Part shown: positions 5,709 to 14,759 of the stretch, piece by piece | Numbering within the stretch: position 1 is the first letter of the stretch | Layout: each line of letters starts with the position of its first letter | Origin: JBAWAP01 sp049589355 | GTDB taxonomy: Bacteria; Chloroflexota; Anaerolineae; VGOG01 | Reading direction: 5' to 3' | DNA length: 18,688 nucleotides | Assembly: GCA_049589355.1 (NCBI GenBank) | Contig: JBAWAP010000148.1 | Location: 1-18,688, forward strand | Program-made: the position numbers and the translations under genes | The notes under the pieces: model-generated | What the model was told of the DNA's origin: nothing | Database searches by the model: none | Seen by the model: the letters and a program-made list of their open reading frames with translations, nothing else

Positions 5709-6512
5709 CTAGTAATGCGTCAGGCTCCCATCCACCTTGGCGCGGTGGACGGCGTAGCGGAAGGCAAGGAGGCTGAGGGGCAATAGGATGAGGCTGAAGA
5801 CGGCAAGGACTAAAATGTCGGGGATGAGAGCACTAAAAGGGTAGCCTTGCAGCAGGGCGAGGCGCATAGCCCGCAAGGAGTAGGTGATGGGCAGGAGATA
5901 CGAGAGACGCTGGAGCCAGGGGGGAAGGATGGAAACGGGATAATAAACCCCGCCTAGAAGGCTGGAGAGGGTGCTGAAGAGCCAGGTGACTGGATCGCCT
6001 CGTTTCAGCACCATGATGAAGCTGGCAGCGATGATTCCCAGGCTGCTGAAGGTGACGATGGTCAGCACTAGGATAAGCAGGGCAGCCAGGTAGTTGCCTC
6101 GCCCCAGGTCTACCCCCAGAAAGACTGCGCCGACGGCGAGGTAAGCAAGCACGCGCAGGGAGGTCATGAGGTAGCTCCAGAAGGAGGAGCAGAGGACGAT
6201 GGTGGAGACGCTGGTGGGGCTCATCAGCATCGCTTCCAGGGTGCCTGTCATCTGGGCCTGGCGGATGCTGCTTGCAAAGCCCGATAGCCCTATGCCAAAA
6301 TAGCCAGCGAAGGCGATGCCGATCAGGACGAAGGAGAAGTAGTCACCGCCGTAGGGCGCAAGGTAGGGGGTAGCAGCCTCTCCCAGCAACTTGGACACAT
6401 AATAGAACATGAAGACGGAGAAGAGAACACCAAAGAGTTGCAGGAAGAACGAGAAACGATAGCTGGCTTCCAGCCGGAAATCCCTTTTTACGAAAGCGAG
6501 CGCTTTTAGCAT
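5709..6512 (-). CDS. ABC-2 type transporter permease
   Basis: A 267-aa integral membrane protein with about six hydrophobic segments and the ABC-2 family layout (DrrB/NodJ-like). It has an N-terminal amphipathic segment (MLKALAFVKRDFRLEASY), a cytoplasmic GTLEAMLMSPTS loop, and the C-terminal LLGGVYYPVSILPPWLQ and LPITYSLRAMR blocks. It would form the membrane channel for the ATPase encoded just upstream. The start ATG (6512-6510) follows AGGAGG closely and lies 9 nt after the ATPase stop, so the two are one operon. The substrate is unknown; relatives export antibiotics, lipids or polysaccharides. The divergent glycan operon makes a surface-polymer substrate possible but unproven. Confidence 0.92.
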   Translation of the reverse strand: MLKALAFVKRDFRLEASYRFSFFLQLFGVLFSVFMFYYVSKLLGEAATPYLAPYGGDYFSFVLIGIAFAGYFGIGLSGFASSIRQAQMTGTLEAMLMSPTSVSTIVLCSSFWSYLMTSLRVLAYLAVGAVFLGVDLGRGNYLAALLILVLTIVTFSSLGIIAASFIMVLKRGDPVTWLFSTLSSLLGGVYYPVSILPPWLQRLSYLLPITYSLRAMRLALLQGYPFSALIPDILVLAVFSLILLPLSLLAFRYAVHRAKVDGSLTHY

Positions 6513-6521
6513 TGGCCTCCT

Positions 6522-7523
6522 TTAGTCAGTTCCTTCTTCCTGTGTCAAGTGGGCGAAGACCTCCTCCAAAGGTGTCACCTGACTGCTTACGGCCCTTATC
6601 CGCCCTCCATTGTTATGGATCACCTCGATCATGTTAGAGAGCGTCTCCTCACCGTCCAGCGCATCGAATTCGAGGAGGGTGATTCCTGCATCTAAAGGCA
6701 GGATCTTTAAGCTGGCGACCAAGCTCGCTAGTTTATCCTGCAATGTCTCAGAAAGGCCGTTTATCCGCAGGCTGTACCGTTCCCCCTTTCGTAGAACCTT
6801 CCGCAATTCAGAGATAGTCCCACAGGCTCGGATGCGGCCCTTGTCCATGATGGCGATGCGCTGGCAGAGCTGCTCCGCTTCCTCCAGTCGGTGAGTGGTC
6901 AGGAAGACGGTTACACCTCGTTCGCTAACCAGCCTGTCTTTGATGAAATCGTGCAGATGGCGGGTGGCTATTGGGTCGAGGCTCTTGGTGGGTTCGTCCA
7001 GGAAGAGTATCTCCGGATTATTGAGCAGGCCCCGGGCAAGGGACAACCTCTGCCTCATGCCCGACGAGTAGGTCTGGAACGTCTCGTCTGCGACCTCTCG
7101 CAGCTCCATTAGCTCTAAAACTTCCCCGACTCTGCGGTGTTTCTGGGGGGCTGGAAGTCCGTGCAGAGAGGCGAAGAACTCCAGATTACGACGGCCGGAG
7201 AGACGCCAGTAGAAACTGCGCTCGTCGCTGCTCACCAGGCCGACTGAGGCCTTGATGGCCTCCTCTTGCTGCAGGTCATACCCGTTAACTCGGGCTGTTC
7301 CCGAAGTGGGTACGATGAGGGTGCAGAGAAGCTTGATCAGAGTGGTCTTTCCCGCTCCGTTAGGTCCCAGTAAGCCGAACAGTTCGCCCCGCTCCACGGT
7401 CAGGTTGACGTTGTCCACGGCCGTCACCGTTCGCGAAGGTCGGGAACCGGGGATGAAGCCCCATAGCCCCTTGTTCCTGGGAAACTGCTTCGTCAGCTCA
7501 AAGGTCTCGATGGCGAAAGGCAA
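6522..7523 (-). CDS. ABC transporter ATP-binding protein (TTG start)
   Basis: A 333-aa ATPase. Walker A GPNGAGKT is at 53-60, the signature SSGMRQR at 153-159, Walker B ILFLDEP at 172-178 with Glu177, the D-loop SLD at 181-183 and the switch His at 211. The region normally holding the Q-loop Gln reads SSDERSFYWRLSGRRNL, a variant typical of this exporter subfamily. A C-terminal domain (about 240-330) ends with TPLEEVFAHL, as in DrrA/CcmA-like proteins. The start is TTG (7523-7521) with AAGGAGG 9 nt upstream; no ATG fits. It energises the permease at 5709-6512. Confidence 0.93.
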   Translation of the reverse strand: MPFAIETFELTKQFPRNKGLWGFIPGSRPSRTVTAVDNVNLTVERGELFGLLGPNGAGKTTLIKLLCTLIVPTSGTARVNGYDLQQEEAIKASVGLVSSDERSFYWRLSGRRNLEFFASLHGLPAPQKHRRVGEVLELMELREVADETFQTYSSGMRQRLSLARGLLNNPEILFLDEPTKSLDPIATRHLHDFIKDRLVSERGVTVFLTTHRLEEAEQLCQRIAIMDKGRIRACGTISELRKVLRKGERYSLRINGLSETLQDKLASLVASLKILPLDAGITLLEFDALDGEETLSNMIEVIHNNGGRIRAVSSQVTPLEEVFAHLTQEEGTD

Positions 7524-7553
7524 CCCGATAGTCCTCCTTATGGGATGTCATTA

Positions 7554-7582
7554 ATGATACCATGAGCGGGGCGATATGGCAA
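7554..7582 (-). promoter_or_regulatory. Promoter for the ABC exporter operon
   Basis: On the minus strand, TTGCCA (7582-7577), a 17-bp spacer and TATCAT (7559-7554), about 30 bp before the TTG start. It is divergent from the glycan-operon promoter, with about 70 bp between their -35 elements, so a shared regulator could act on both. Confidence 0.6.
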
Positions 7583-7651
7583 GGAGCGTGGCATTGGCCA
7601 TTTGTGGATACGGTCGTGACTTTTGGTGCCCAGCCCTCGTCGTTAAAGGGG

Positions 7652-7680
7652 TTGCTAAAACACTGAAGTTCGGGTATAAT
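7652..7680 (+). promoter_or_regulatory. Promoter for the exopolysaccharide operon
   Basis: TTGCTA (7652-7657), a 17-bp spacer and a perfect TATAAT (7675-7680). Initiation is expected near 7687, giving a leader of about 55 nt before the first GTG (7743), which has AAGGAGG at 7732-7738. No other clear promoter is seen to the right, and the genes downstream are mostly overlapping or closely spaced. Confidence 0.75.
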
Positions 7681-7742
7681 TGCAGTTAGAACCCTGAACC
7701 CAGGAAAAGGAGCAGTGTTGCCGGGGGACCTAAGGAGGGCGA

Positions 7743-8225
7743 GTGGACAACGAAGGTGTGGAGGGAGAGGCGCTGTCGAGTCCAAAAGGAGCCAGCACCT
7801 ATCCGGCAACTTGGAAAGCCGAGAACCTTACAGCGAGGGCCAGGTTGAAAGGCATCGTCAATTGGATTGCGGAGCACGAGCTGTGGTTGTTGTCTGTTCC
7901 GGTCACGTTGATGCTCTTGTCCGGCCGCTTGCCTATCTGGATCATCAGTGCGAGTTTATTGTTGATTCCGATTCCTTGGGTGTGCCGCTGGGCAGCGAAG
8001 GGATATATGACAGCCCGTTCGCCTATGGACCTGCCCATCGTGGTTCTGTTGAGCATGGCGTTGGTCGGACTGTATCCCTCAGTTGATTCCTCGATGAGTG
8101 AACAGTGCCAGGAACGGTGCTCTGGGCCATCCTGGGGCTCACTACGGCTCTGTGGCGGCACCTTAGCGTTTCCAGACAAAGAGGATAGAGATGAGAAAGA
8201 TGCTCTCACGTCTTTGGGAGGATGA
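7743..8225 (+). pseudogene. Broken O-antigen-ligase-like membrane protein (N-terminal part only)
   Basis: Opens with GTG 7743. Residues about 38-118 read as two or three membrane segments with RSPMDLPIVVLLSMALVGLYPSVD, the N-terminal pattern of O-antigen ligase/polymerase-family proteins. After this the frame turns Cys-rich and non-membranous and runs into the next gene. Reading one base later (from about 8105) restores a hydrophobic stretch (VPGTVLWAILGLTTALW) and ends at TAG 8186-8188, 2 nt before the next ATG, a natural operon junction. This suggests a frameshift, plus a large deletion because intact family members exceed 400 aa. Loss of a ligase/polymerase here would affect how the polymer is finished. 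A sequencing indel could explain the frameshift but not the missing length. Confidence 0.55.
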
Positions 8226-9642
8226 GCGGCTGTTGGTCTCCGCGATCCTTCTGCTGGCGTTAGTGACCAGACTAGGCGCGGTGTTCTATTTAGGCGTTCC
8301 AGGTGTTGTGGAGGTCTCAGAAGAGGGGCAGATAGCGGCCAGGTTGATTGCTGGTCAGGGGTACACCTTTGATTTCTATGGCTACCGCACCGCTGACCCG
8401 CTGCAATCTTTCATACCCCCACTATATGTCCTATTTGTGGCCTTTTTCTTGCGGTTCGCTCCAGAGCCCGGTATGGCATTAGGGGTAACTCAGGCTTTTC
8501 TTTCCAGCTTCACCTGTGTAGTGGTTTACCGCATCGCCAGAGGGCTTTCAGGGATGGCTACGGGGATCCTCTCAGGGCTGGCGATGGCCCTGTATCCTGT
8601 ATTCATCATCCAGACAGCCAGGCCATTTTCTTTAACCGTCAATATTTTGCTCCTGGCGCTGCTGCTTTGGCTCTTGCTGGACTTGCGTCACAGATCACAC
8701 CCTGCTGCCTGGGTTGCTGCCGGCGTCGTACTGGGGCTGCTCACTCTGAGCCGATCATCAATCCTGGCTTTCCTGGTAGGCATCCTCGGCTGGCTTTGGC
8801 TGAACCGGAAGGGGATCTTGAAATGGCATCAAGCCGCCACAGTTATCGTGTTTTCCACCCTGTTCACTCTTCTCCCCTGGACCCTGCACAATTACTACGT
8901 CCTTGGCCAGCTTGCGCCCCTCTCAACGTGTGGGGGCTTTACCTTCTGGAATGGGAACAACCCCTTCACCACCGGCAACGTCTTCGACGTCTATGTCGGT
9001 AAGGTTAGAGCCTATTTGGGCACCGAGGTTGGCGGGGAGGCAGGAGAAGAAGCCATCATGGATTTGCGACCTTATCCTCTGCCTCACGAGGTCGCGCCGT
9101 ATGTGCATCGTTTGAGCGAGGTGGAACTGGACAGGGCCCTGTACCAGGCTGGGTGGCGGTTCATCCAGGAGAACTCTGGCCAATGGCTGGCCCTGGCCAA
9201 GACCAAGCTAGTGAGCTTATGGTGGTTTCGGCCCAATTTAGGGAGGTCCCGAGCCGATCTGGGAGAGTACGGCTTGGTCTACGATTCCCGCTGGATCATG
9301 CCCTACAAGCTCCTCTACGCAGCCCTCTTCCCCCTTTTTGTGGCAGGGATGGTCCTTTCCTTCTCTCGTTGGAGGATCTACTCTCTCTTCTACATTCTCT
9401 TCCTTTATCTCACTATTGTCTACATAGCTTTCCACGTCATGACCCGCTTTCGCTGGGAGATCGAACCCTATATCCTGCTATTTGCCGTCGTTACCATCGT
9501 GGACGTAGGCCGGCGAATCTTGTCCAGATTTGGCCGGGGGTCTCTGGCGCTGCTGTTCCCTAGCGACGGCGCTAAGTGGGGTGGGGACGACGGAGGAGGA
9601 AGCAAGCAAAGGAACAGATGCCAGAGATCAGAGCCTGGGTGA
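8191..9642 (+). CDS. GT-C membrane glycosyltransferase (GT39/ArnT-like)
   Basis: 483 aa with about ten hydrophobic segments. The first outer loop carries acidic residues in EVSEEGQIAARLIAGQGYTF, matching the (D/E)-x3-(I/A)A..L..G pattern of GT39-like enzymes, which use polyprenyl-phosphate sugars on the outer face. The loop FWNGNNPFTTGNVFDV is typical of this bacterial family. Final residues are hydrophilic and Gly/Lys-rich. It starts 2 nt after the frame-restored end of the previous broken gene and overlaps the next gene. It probably adds a sugar to a lipid-linked or surface glycan; donor and acceptor are unknown. A weak purine-rich ribosome site precedes ATG 8191. Confidence 0.82.
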   Translation: MRKMLSRLWEDERLLVSAILLLALVTRLGAVFYLGVPGVVEVSEEGQIAARLIAGQGYTFDFYGYRTADPLQSFIPPLYVLFVAFFLRFAPEPGMALGVTQAFLSSFTCVVVYRIARGLSGMATGILSGLAMALYPVFIIQTARPFSLTVNILLLALLLWLLLDLRHRSHPAAWVAAGVVLGLLTLSRSSILAFLVGILGWLWLNRKGILKWHQAATVIVFSTLFTLLPWTLHNYYVLGQLAPLSTCGGFTFWNGNNPFTTGNVFDVYVGKVRAYLGTEVGGEAGEEAIMDLRPYPLPHEVAPYVHRLSEVELDRALYQAGWRFIQENSGQWLALAKTKLVSLWWFRPNLGRSRADLGEYGLVYDSRWIMPYKLLYAALFPLFVAGMVLSFSRWRIYSLFYILFLYLTIVYIAFHVMTRFRWEIEPYILLFAVVTIVDVGRRILSRFGRGSLALLFPSDGAKWGGDDGGGSKQRNRCQRSEPG

Positions 9643-10658
9643 TGGCAAAGAGAGGGAAGCCGGGAGCTCGGTTCGCTCTGGGAGCCGTGCTGAGCCTGCT
9701 GGGTGTAGCCTTGACTTTCCGGAATGTGCACTTTCCAGGGCTTCTTGCGGCTCTAGCGGGGGCGGACTATGTCCTTGTAGCCACCGCCCTCGCCGCCAAT
9801 CTCTTGGCCTTCGGGGCGACCGCTATGCGGTGGCGGCTACTCTTCTGTCCACACGAGGCACCGAGGTTCTCCCAGCTCTTCTCTGGCCTGATGGTGGCCC
9901 AGCTGGCCAACACCGCTTTACCAGCCCACCTGGGGATAGTGGCCAGGGCCTATTGGATCGGCCAGGTGGGTGAGGTGAGCAAAACCTTCGCCTTGGGCAC
10001 CATCGTGCTGGAGAAGGTAGTGGAAGGGATAACCCTTTTGCCCTTCTTGGTTCTCCTTCCACTGCTTTTACCTTTTCCGTCGGGAGTGCAGCAGGCTGGG
10101 TGGGCCCTGGGCGTGGCCTTGGCTGCCCTGGGCCTGGTGATGGTATTGCTGAATCGGTACAAAGAGGGCCTCTCCAGGTTCTTGGTTGCCTCTCTAAGCT
10201 CGTTCGCGGGCTTGGGTCCGTTGCGCGTGCCCGAACACTTGACATCGGTCATCGAGGGCTTCGGCGCCCTGCAGGCCAAAGAGGTGTGGGTTCCCATCTG
10301 GGGATGGTCACTAGGCATCTGGACAACCATCGCCTTGTCCTACTATCTGGCTCTCAGGGCCTTCCACATCCAGGTGCCTCTGCTCGCTACCCTCTTGCTC
10401 CTGATCGTCCTACAGGTAGGCGCGCGGGTGCCTGCCTTGCCGAGCGGCATCGGGGTTTTTCATTACTTGGTCGTCCTCACCCTGTCCCCCTTCCTGGTGG
10501 ACAGGGATCTGGCAGTGAGCTATGCGTTGGCCTTACACGGGATGATTTTTCTGATCCCCAGCCTCCTGGGTGTCTTCTGCCTGTGGAGGGCCCACTGGGG
10601 CCTGGGGCACCTACAGGACCTGGAAGCCGTCCCTGAGTCTGGTTCAAGCGATGGATGA
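9618..10658 (+). CDS. YbhN/UPF0104-type integral membrane protein (LPG-synthase TM fold; putative lipid flippase)
   Basis: 346 aa with about eight membrane segments. It carries the family's hallmark stretches: ALPAHLGIVARAYWIG, FALGTIVLEKVVEG, and VPALPSGIGVFHYLVV near the C-terminus. The family includes the membrane half of lysylphosphatidylglycerol synthase and AglD-like proteins in glycan loci; a role in flipping or handling lipid-linked intermediates is inferred. AAAGGA lies 4 nt before ATG 9618. ATG 9576 (in frame, inside the upstream gene) and ATG 9642 (TGATG overlap with the upstream stop) are alternatives. It overlaps the following gene by 8 nt. Confidence 0.85.
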   Translation: MPEIRAWVMAKRGKPGARFALGAVLSLLGVALTFRNVHFPGLLAALAGADYVLVATALAANLLAFGATAMRWRLLFCPHEAPRFSQLFSGLMVAQLANTALPAHLGIVARAYWIGQVGEVSKTFALGTIVLEKVVEGITLLPFLVLLPLLLPFPSGVQQAGWALGVALAALGLVMVLLNRYKEGLSRFLVASLSSFAGLGPLRVPEHLTSVIEGFGALQAKEVWVPIWGWSLGIWTTIALSYYLALRAFHIQVPLLATLLLLIVLQVGARVPALPSGIGVFHYLVVLTLSPFLVDRDLAVSYALALHGMIFLIPSLLGVFCLWRAHWGLGHLQDLEAVPESGSSDG

Positions 10659-11853
10659 GCAGATCAGGGTATTAGAGGTGATCGAGGCCACCACGGCGGG
10701 GGCTAAGAAGCACGTCTTGTCTCTGGTGAAAGCGCTGGATCGGACCCAGTTCAGCGTGGCCGTTGCCTGTCCTCGGGTGCGCAGCCACGCCTATGGTGAT
10801 ACCTCCTTTGTGGAGGAATTGGAGAGCAAGGGCGACATTTCTGTATCCCTGGTGGAGATGCGGCGGAACATCCATCCCCTTTCTGACACTAGGGCGCTAG
10901 CAGCTCTTTATCGAGTGATCAAAGAGGGACGGTATCACATCGTCCATGCCCACAGCTCCAAGGCGGGGGTCTTGGGTCGGCTGGCAGCCAAATGGGTGGG
11001 CATACCAGTGATCCTGTACACTCCCCATGGATTCGCTTTTCGAGGCGTCCGGAGCAAATTAACCCGTTGGGCTTATATCCAGATCGAGCGCCTGTGTGGC
11101 CTGTGGACGGATCGGATCATCTGTGTCTCGCCCAGGGAGAGAGAGGAGGCTCTGAGGAACCGGATCGCCCCAGTGGACAAGCTAGTGGTGATCGAAAACG
11201 GCCTGGATCTGGACGAGTTTGTCCTGCCTCTGAACCCTATAGCCAAGAAACGGCAGTTAGGCCTGGATTCCCGTGGTCCCATCGTGGGCACCATGGGGCG
11301 TCTGTCCTGGGGCAAGGGTTTGGGCTGTTTCCTGGAGGCAGCCGTCAGGGTGTCAACAGCTTATCCTGACGCCCAATTCCTTATTGTGGGCGACGGGGAG
11401 GCAAGGAAGGAGTTGGAACTGCTAGCCACGGACCTGGGGATTTCCCCCCAAACGATCTTCACTGGCTTCCGTCCAGATAGCTTGGAGATTTTGACTCTTA
11501 TGGATGTCTTTGCCCTGTCCTCTCCCCATGAGGCCATGCCTTACACGGTCTTGGAAGCCATGGCCTCTGAAAAGCCGGTCGTCGCCATTGAGGGCACCGG
11601 GGCACAGGATGCTGTCCAACAGGGAGAAACAGGGTTGTTGGTCTCACCTCGAGACCCGGAGGCCCTCGCGGCTGCCATCATGGCCCTGTTGCGAGACAAG
11701 GCCAAGGCCCAAGCCATGGGGCTTGCCGGCCGAGAGGTAGTGGAATCGCGGTTCACCTTGGCGCAGATGGTCCGCCGAACGGAGGAATTGTATACAACGC
11801 TTTTGGAAACGAAGCTGGCGTCGTCGTTTGTACTCGATAGAGGGATAGCTTGA
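10651..11853 (+). CDS. GT4-family glycosyltransferase (GT-B fold)
   Basis: 400-aa cytoplasmic enzyme. The N-terminal acceptor half has the IEATTAGAKKHVLSLVKAL opening typical of EPS-type GT4 proteins, then HIVHAHSSKAGVLGRLAA and YTPHGF. The C-terminal donor half has VIENGLD, GRLSWGKG (about 217-224), IVGDGE, and the retaining-GT4 E-x7-E pair Glu294/Glu302 in HEAMPYTVLEAM. It would transfer a nucleotide-sugar to the lipid-linked intermediate begun by the next gene's product. ATG 10651 overlaps the preceding stop (10656-10658); the ribosome site is poor, consistent with coupling. Its stop overlaps the next ATG as TGATG. Confidence 0.92.
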   Translation: MDEQIRVLEVIEATTAGAKKHVLSLVKALDRTQFSVAVACPRVRSHAYGDTSFVEELESKGDISVSLVEMRRNIHPLSDTRALAALYRVIKEGRYHIVHAHSSKAGVLGRLAAKWVGIPVILYTPHGFAFRGVRSKLTRWAYIQIERLCGLWTDRIICVSPREREEALRNRIAPVDKLVVIENGLDLDEFVLPLNPIAKKRQLGLDSRGPIVGTMGRLSWGKGLGCFLEAAVRVSTAYPDAQFLIVGDGEARKELELLATDLGISPQTIFTGFRPDSLEILTLMDVFALSSPHEAMPYTVLEAMASEKPVVAIEGTGAQDAVQQGETGLLVSPRDPEALAAAIMALLRDKAKAQAMGLAGREVVESRFTLAQMVRRTEELYTTLLETKLASSFVLDRGIA

Positions 11854-13262
11854 TGAATCGGCAGCCCAGGCATCTATATGTAGCTTTTCTGGTGGCTGGA
11901 GATCTGGCTCTGACGGGACTGGCTTTGTTCCTGGCCGATCGAGGACGCCAGCACTTGCCCATCGGTGCCACCATCCCTGCGGACACCGTCTACCTGACTC
12001 CCTTAGTGTGGTCCTTGGTGGCCATTATCTGGATGGCAGTGTTCCATCTCTGGGGGGCTTATGAGCGGCGTCACTTGGGCAACGCAGGCGAGGAGCGCAG
12101 AACGGTCTTTTTCGCCATTACCTTCTCTTTTTTCACCTTCGCCAGCTCTATCTACTTCCTGAAGATTCTGGACTTCTCCCGTCTGTTGTCTTTCTACTTC
12201 TACCTGTTGGATCTTGGCCTCCTCCTGGGGTTTCGCACCCTGATGCGCGGGGTCTTCTCCCGTCTCAAGGTGCCTGGGTATGGCACCAAAAGGATCCTGA
12301 TCGTAGGCGCAGGTGAGGCCGGCCTGGGGCTGGCCGAGCACCTGGCCCGCTGGCAGGAATACCAGGTGGTGGGTTTCCTGGATGATGCTTCCGGGCTGAA
12401 GAGCACCCACCTGTCTACCCCCGTGCTGGGAGGATTGGCCGATGCTGGGCAGGCGATCAATCAATACAGCATAGATGAGGTAATCGTATCTGCTGCCGCT
12501 AAAGACCGAGTGGAGCTAGCCGATCTCATCCTGGCATTGCGAGATCAGGCGGTGAAGATCCGCATGGTTCCGGATCTCTTGGAGATGATTACTGTCCGAA
12601 CAGGCATTGAGAACCTACGGGGCATTCCCTTGATCAGCCTTCGGGAGCCGGCCATCACGGGCCTTAACCGGGTGATGAAACGTGGGCTGGACCTGGTTGG
12701 TTCCCTGGTGGGGTTGGTGGTCTTAGCCCCCTTCATGGCACTTATCGCTCTTCTGATCAAGCTGGACTCGCCTGGTCCCATCTTCTTCATCCAGGAGAGG
12801 GCAGGGCAATACGGCAGAGCGTTTCGCATGTACAAGTTTCGCACTATGGTGCAGAACGCCGAAGAGCTGCTGGAGCAATTGATTGACTTAGAGAAGCTGG
12901 AGCAGCCGGCCTTTAAACTTAAGGATGACCCTCGGGTCACCCGGGTAGGGCTATGGCTGCGTCGAACTAGCCTAGACGAGATCCCACAGCTCTTTAACGT
13001 CCTCAAGGGCGAGATGAGCCTGGTCGGGCCCCGCCCTGAGGAGGTACGGATAGTCCAGAAATATGATCCCTGGCAGAGTCAGAGGCTATTGGTGAAGCCA
13101 GGTATGACTGGCTCCATGCAGGTTAGTGGCCGGGCCGACCTGTCGCTGGAAGAGCGGGTCAAACTGGAGCTGACCTACATCGAAAACTACTCGATACTGG
13201 AAGACATCAAGATTCTGGTAAAGACCCTGCCTGCCGTGCTATCGGGGAGAGGTTCATATTGA
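11853..13262 (+). CDS. Polyprenyl-phosphate sugar-1-phosphate transferase (WbaP/WcaJ-like priming enzyme)
   Basis: 469-aa initiating glycosyltransferase of exopolysaccharide synthesis. There are four N-terminal membrane segments (about 8-130) and a Rossmann-like domain (about 146-250; ILIVGAGEAG 148-157). A membrane hairpin (about 278-303) precedes the cytosolic catalytic domain with SPGPIFFIQERAG, MYKFRTM, RRTSLDEIPQLFNVLKGEMS and VGPRPE. It transfers a sugar-1-phosphate from a UDP-sugar to undecaprenyl phosphate. ATG 11853 is chosen over the in-frame TTG 11850; TGATG overlap implies coupling to the GT4 gene. Full length for the family. The sugar cannot be predicted. Confidence 0.95.
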   Translation: MNRQPRHLYVAFLVAGDLALTGLALFLADRGRQHLPIGATIPADTVYLTPLVWSLVAIIWMAVFHLWGAYERRHLGNAGEERRTVFFAITFSFFTFASSIYFLKILDFSRLLSFYFYLLDLGLLLGFRTLMRGVFSRLKVPGYGTKRILIVGAGEAGLGLAEHLARWQEYQVVGFLDDASGLKSTHLSTPVLGGLADAGQAINQYSIDEVIVSAAAKDRVELADLILALRDQAVKIRMVPDLLEMITVRTGIENLRGIPLISLREPAITGLNRVMKRGLDLVGSLVGLVVLAPFMALIALLIKLDSPGPIFFIQERAGQYGRAFRMYKFRTMVQNAEELLEQLIDLEKLEQPAFKLKDDPRVTRVGLWLRRTSLDEIPQLFNVLKGEMSLVGPRPEEVRIVQKYDPWQSQRLLVKPGMTGSMQVSGRADLSLEERVKLELTYIENYSILEDIKILVKTLPAVLSGRGSY

Positions 13263-13287
13263 ATTCTCAGCGAAGGAGAGTGTCATT

Positions 13288-14733
13288 ATGAGCTTGGATA
13301 ACCACAAGGGCAAAGTGCTGCTTTTGCTCCTCGGCCTGACCCTGGTGAGAGGGTTAATCTATAGTGCCGTTGTTCCGCCCTGGCAGGCTCCCGATGAGCC
13401 CCAGCATTTCGAATACGTGAAACTCCTGTATGAAAAGCGCCGCCTGGTGGGCTGGGGTGATGTTACGCCCTCAGTAGAGCAAGAGATCATCGCTTCCATG
13501 GATCGGTATAATTTCTGGCAATTTGGGGTCTTTACCGGGCCCGTAACGCCGAGCCCCCAGGCACAGTTCACGACGTTCAGTCAAATCTGGAGAGAGACGC
13601 AGCATGAATTGCATCAGCCCCCTTTGTCTTATCTCTTGTATGTGATTCCCTTAGCCCTGACTGCGGCGGAGGATACTGCCCTTCAACTTTACGCCATGCG
13701 CATAGTTTCGGTCTTCTTGACCATGTTGGTGGTGATGATCACATTCTGGACGACGAAAGAGCTCTTCCCGGAGAACCCTCTGTTGACCTTTTTTGTCCCT
13801 GCCTTTGTCATTTTCCTGCCATCCCATACCTTCACAACCAGTGCTGTGAATAACGATCATCTGGCAGAGGTCTTTGTCTCGATCCTAATCTCGTTCTGGG
13901 TCTTAAGTTTCAGAAGAGGGTTATCGCTGTGGCGGTCGGTCGGTATCGTTGTAGCTGGCATCTCAGGCTTGCTAGCCAAAAGAACGGCTTTGGTGGCTAT
14001 TCCCCTCTGTGGGTCGGGAATCTGCTTATATCTCTGGGGTAGAGACATTCGTAGAAGATTCTCGTGGAAAAAGGGCTTTATGGTGATTGCAGTGATCGTC
14101 GTGATAGTGACCATTGTAGCCCTTGGCCTGTGGTCTTGGGCGCGAACAACGGCCGAGGCCAATCGGATTGGGTCTGGGCTAGAGTGGCTGCTTCACTTCT
14201 ACCTTTTCCTTCCCTCTGATCGCTGGCCATTTTCGCTGGGTCAAGACTATTTTGGACCTGAAGCGTTGGCAATATACCGCTATTACGCCAAGACCATGTT
14301 TGAGACGTTCTGGGCTCGTTTTGGTTGGTACAATATCTACGTAGATACGATTCTCTACAGCTTGGTGGCGTTTTGTAGCTTGCTTGTCCTTGGCGGTCTA
14401 TGCCTACTGCTGGTGCGGGCTATCAGGGGGCACAGTCGGCTTACTGGGTGGCAGAAACGTGTTTTGCTGTTCTACGCTTTGACGGTGCTTTTTGCAGTGT
14501 GCATCGGTGTGGGCGCGAGAATTCGATACTGGGATATGGAAAGCTTTGGCGCTCCTCACGGTAGGTACCTCTACCCCGTCATATTACCGGTCGCGACACT
14601 GTTCATCTTGGGGCTACGGGAACTGGTTGCTGTGCGTTATCGCCAGCTTTGGTTGGGCGGGTGGCTCTGTGGAATGATCTTGTTCGATGTTGTTTGTTTG
14701 GTGAAGTACATCGTGCCCTTCTATTATGGCTAG
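13288..14733 (+). CDS. DUF2142-like GT-C membrane protein (putative glycosyltransferase)
   Basis: 481 aa with about ten membrane segments. The first periplasm-side loop carries PPWQAPDEPQHFEYVK (Asp36, Glu37, His40), matching the PDEP.H motif of DUF2142 and related GT-C enzymes. A later ELHQPPLSYLL block matches the 'QPPLYY' motif of the same group. AAGGAG (13273-13278) lies 9 nt before ATG 13288, 25 nt after the preceding stop. It probably uses a polyprenyl-phosphate-linked sugar on the outer face. The first non-overlapping junction of the operon falls here, and codon use is less C-rich than in the preceding genes. Confidence 0.8.
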   Translation: MSLDNHKGKVLLLLLGLTLVRGLIYSAVVPPWQAPDEPQHFEYVKLLYEKRRLVGWGDVTPSVEQEIIASMDRYNFWQFGVFTGPVTPSPQAQFTTFSQIWRETQHELHQPPLSYLLYVIPLALTAAEDTALQLYAMRIVSVFLTMLVVMITFWTTKELFPENPLLTFFVPAFVIFLPSHTFTTSAVNNDHLAEVFVSILISFWVLSFRRGLSLWRSVGIVVAGISGLLAKRTALVAIPLCGSGICLYLWGRDIRRRFSWKKGFMVIAVIVVIVTIVALGLWSWARTTAEANRIGSGLEWLLHFYLFLPSDRWPFSLGQDYFGPEALAIYRYYAKTMFETFWARFGWYNIYVDTILYSLVAFCSLLVLGGLCLLLVRAIRGHSRLTGWQKRVLLFYALTVLFAVCIGVGARIRYWDMESFGAPHGRYLYPVILPVATLFILGLRELVAVRYRQLWLGGWLCGMILFDVVCLVKYIVPFYYG

Positions 14734-14759
14734 GGAGTAAAGGAAGGGGAACACGCATA

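Noticed and set aside
10100..10636. Overlapping plus-strand ORF of 178 codons inside the YbhN-type gene
   Set aside because: It is in another frame of a clear membrane protein with family motifs, and its translation is compositionally odd.
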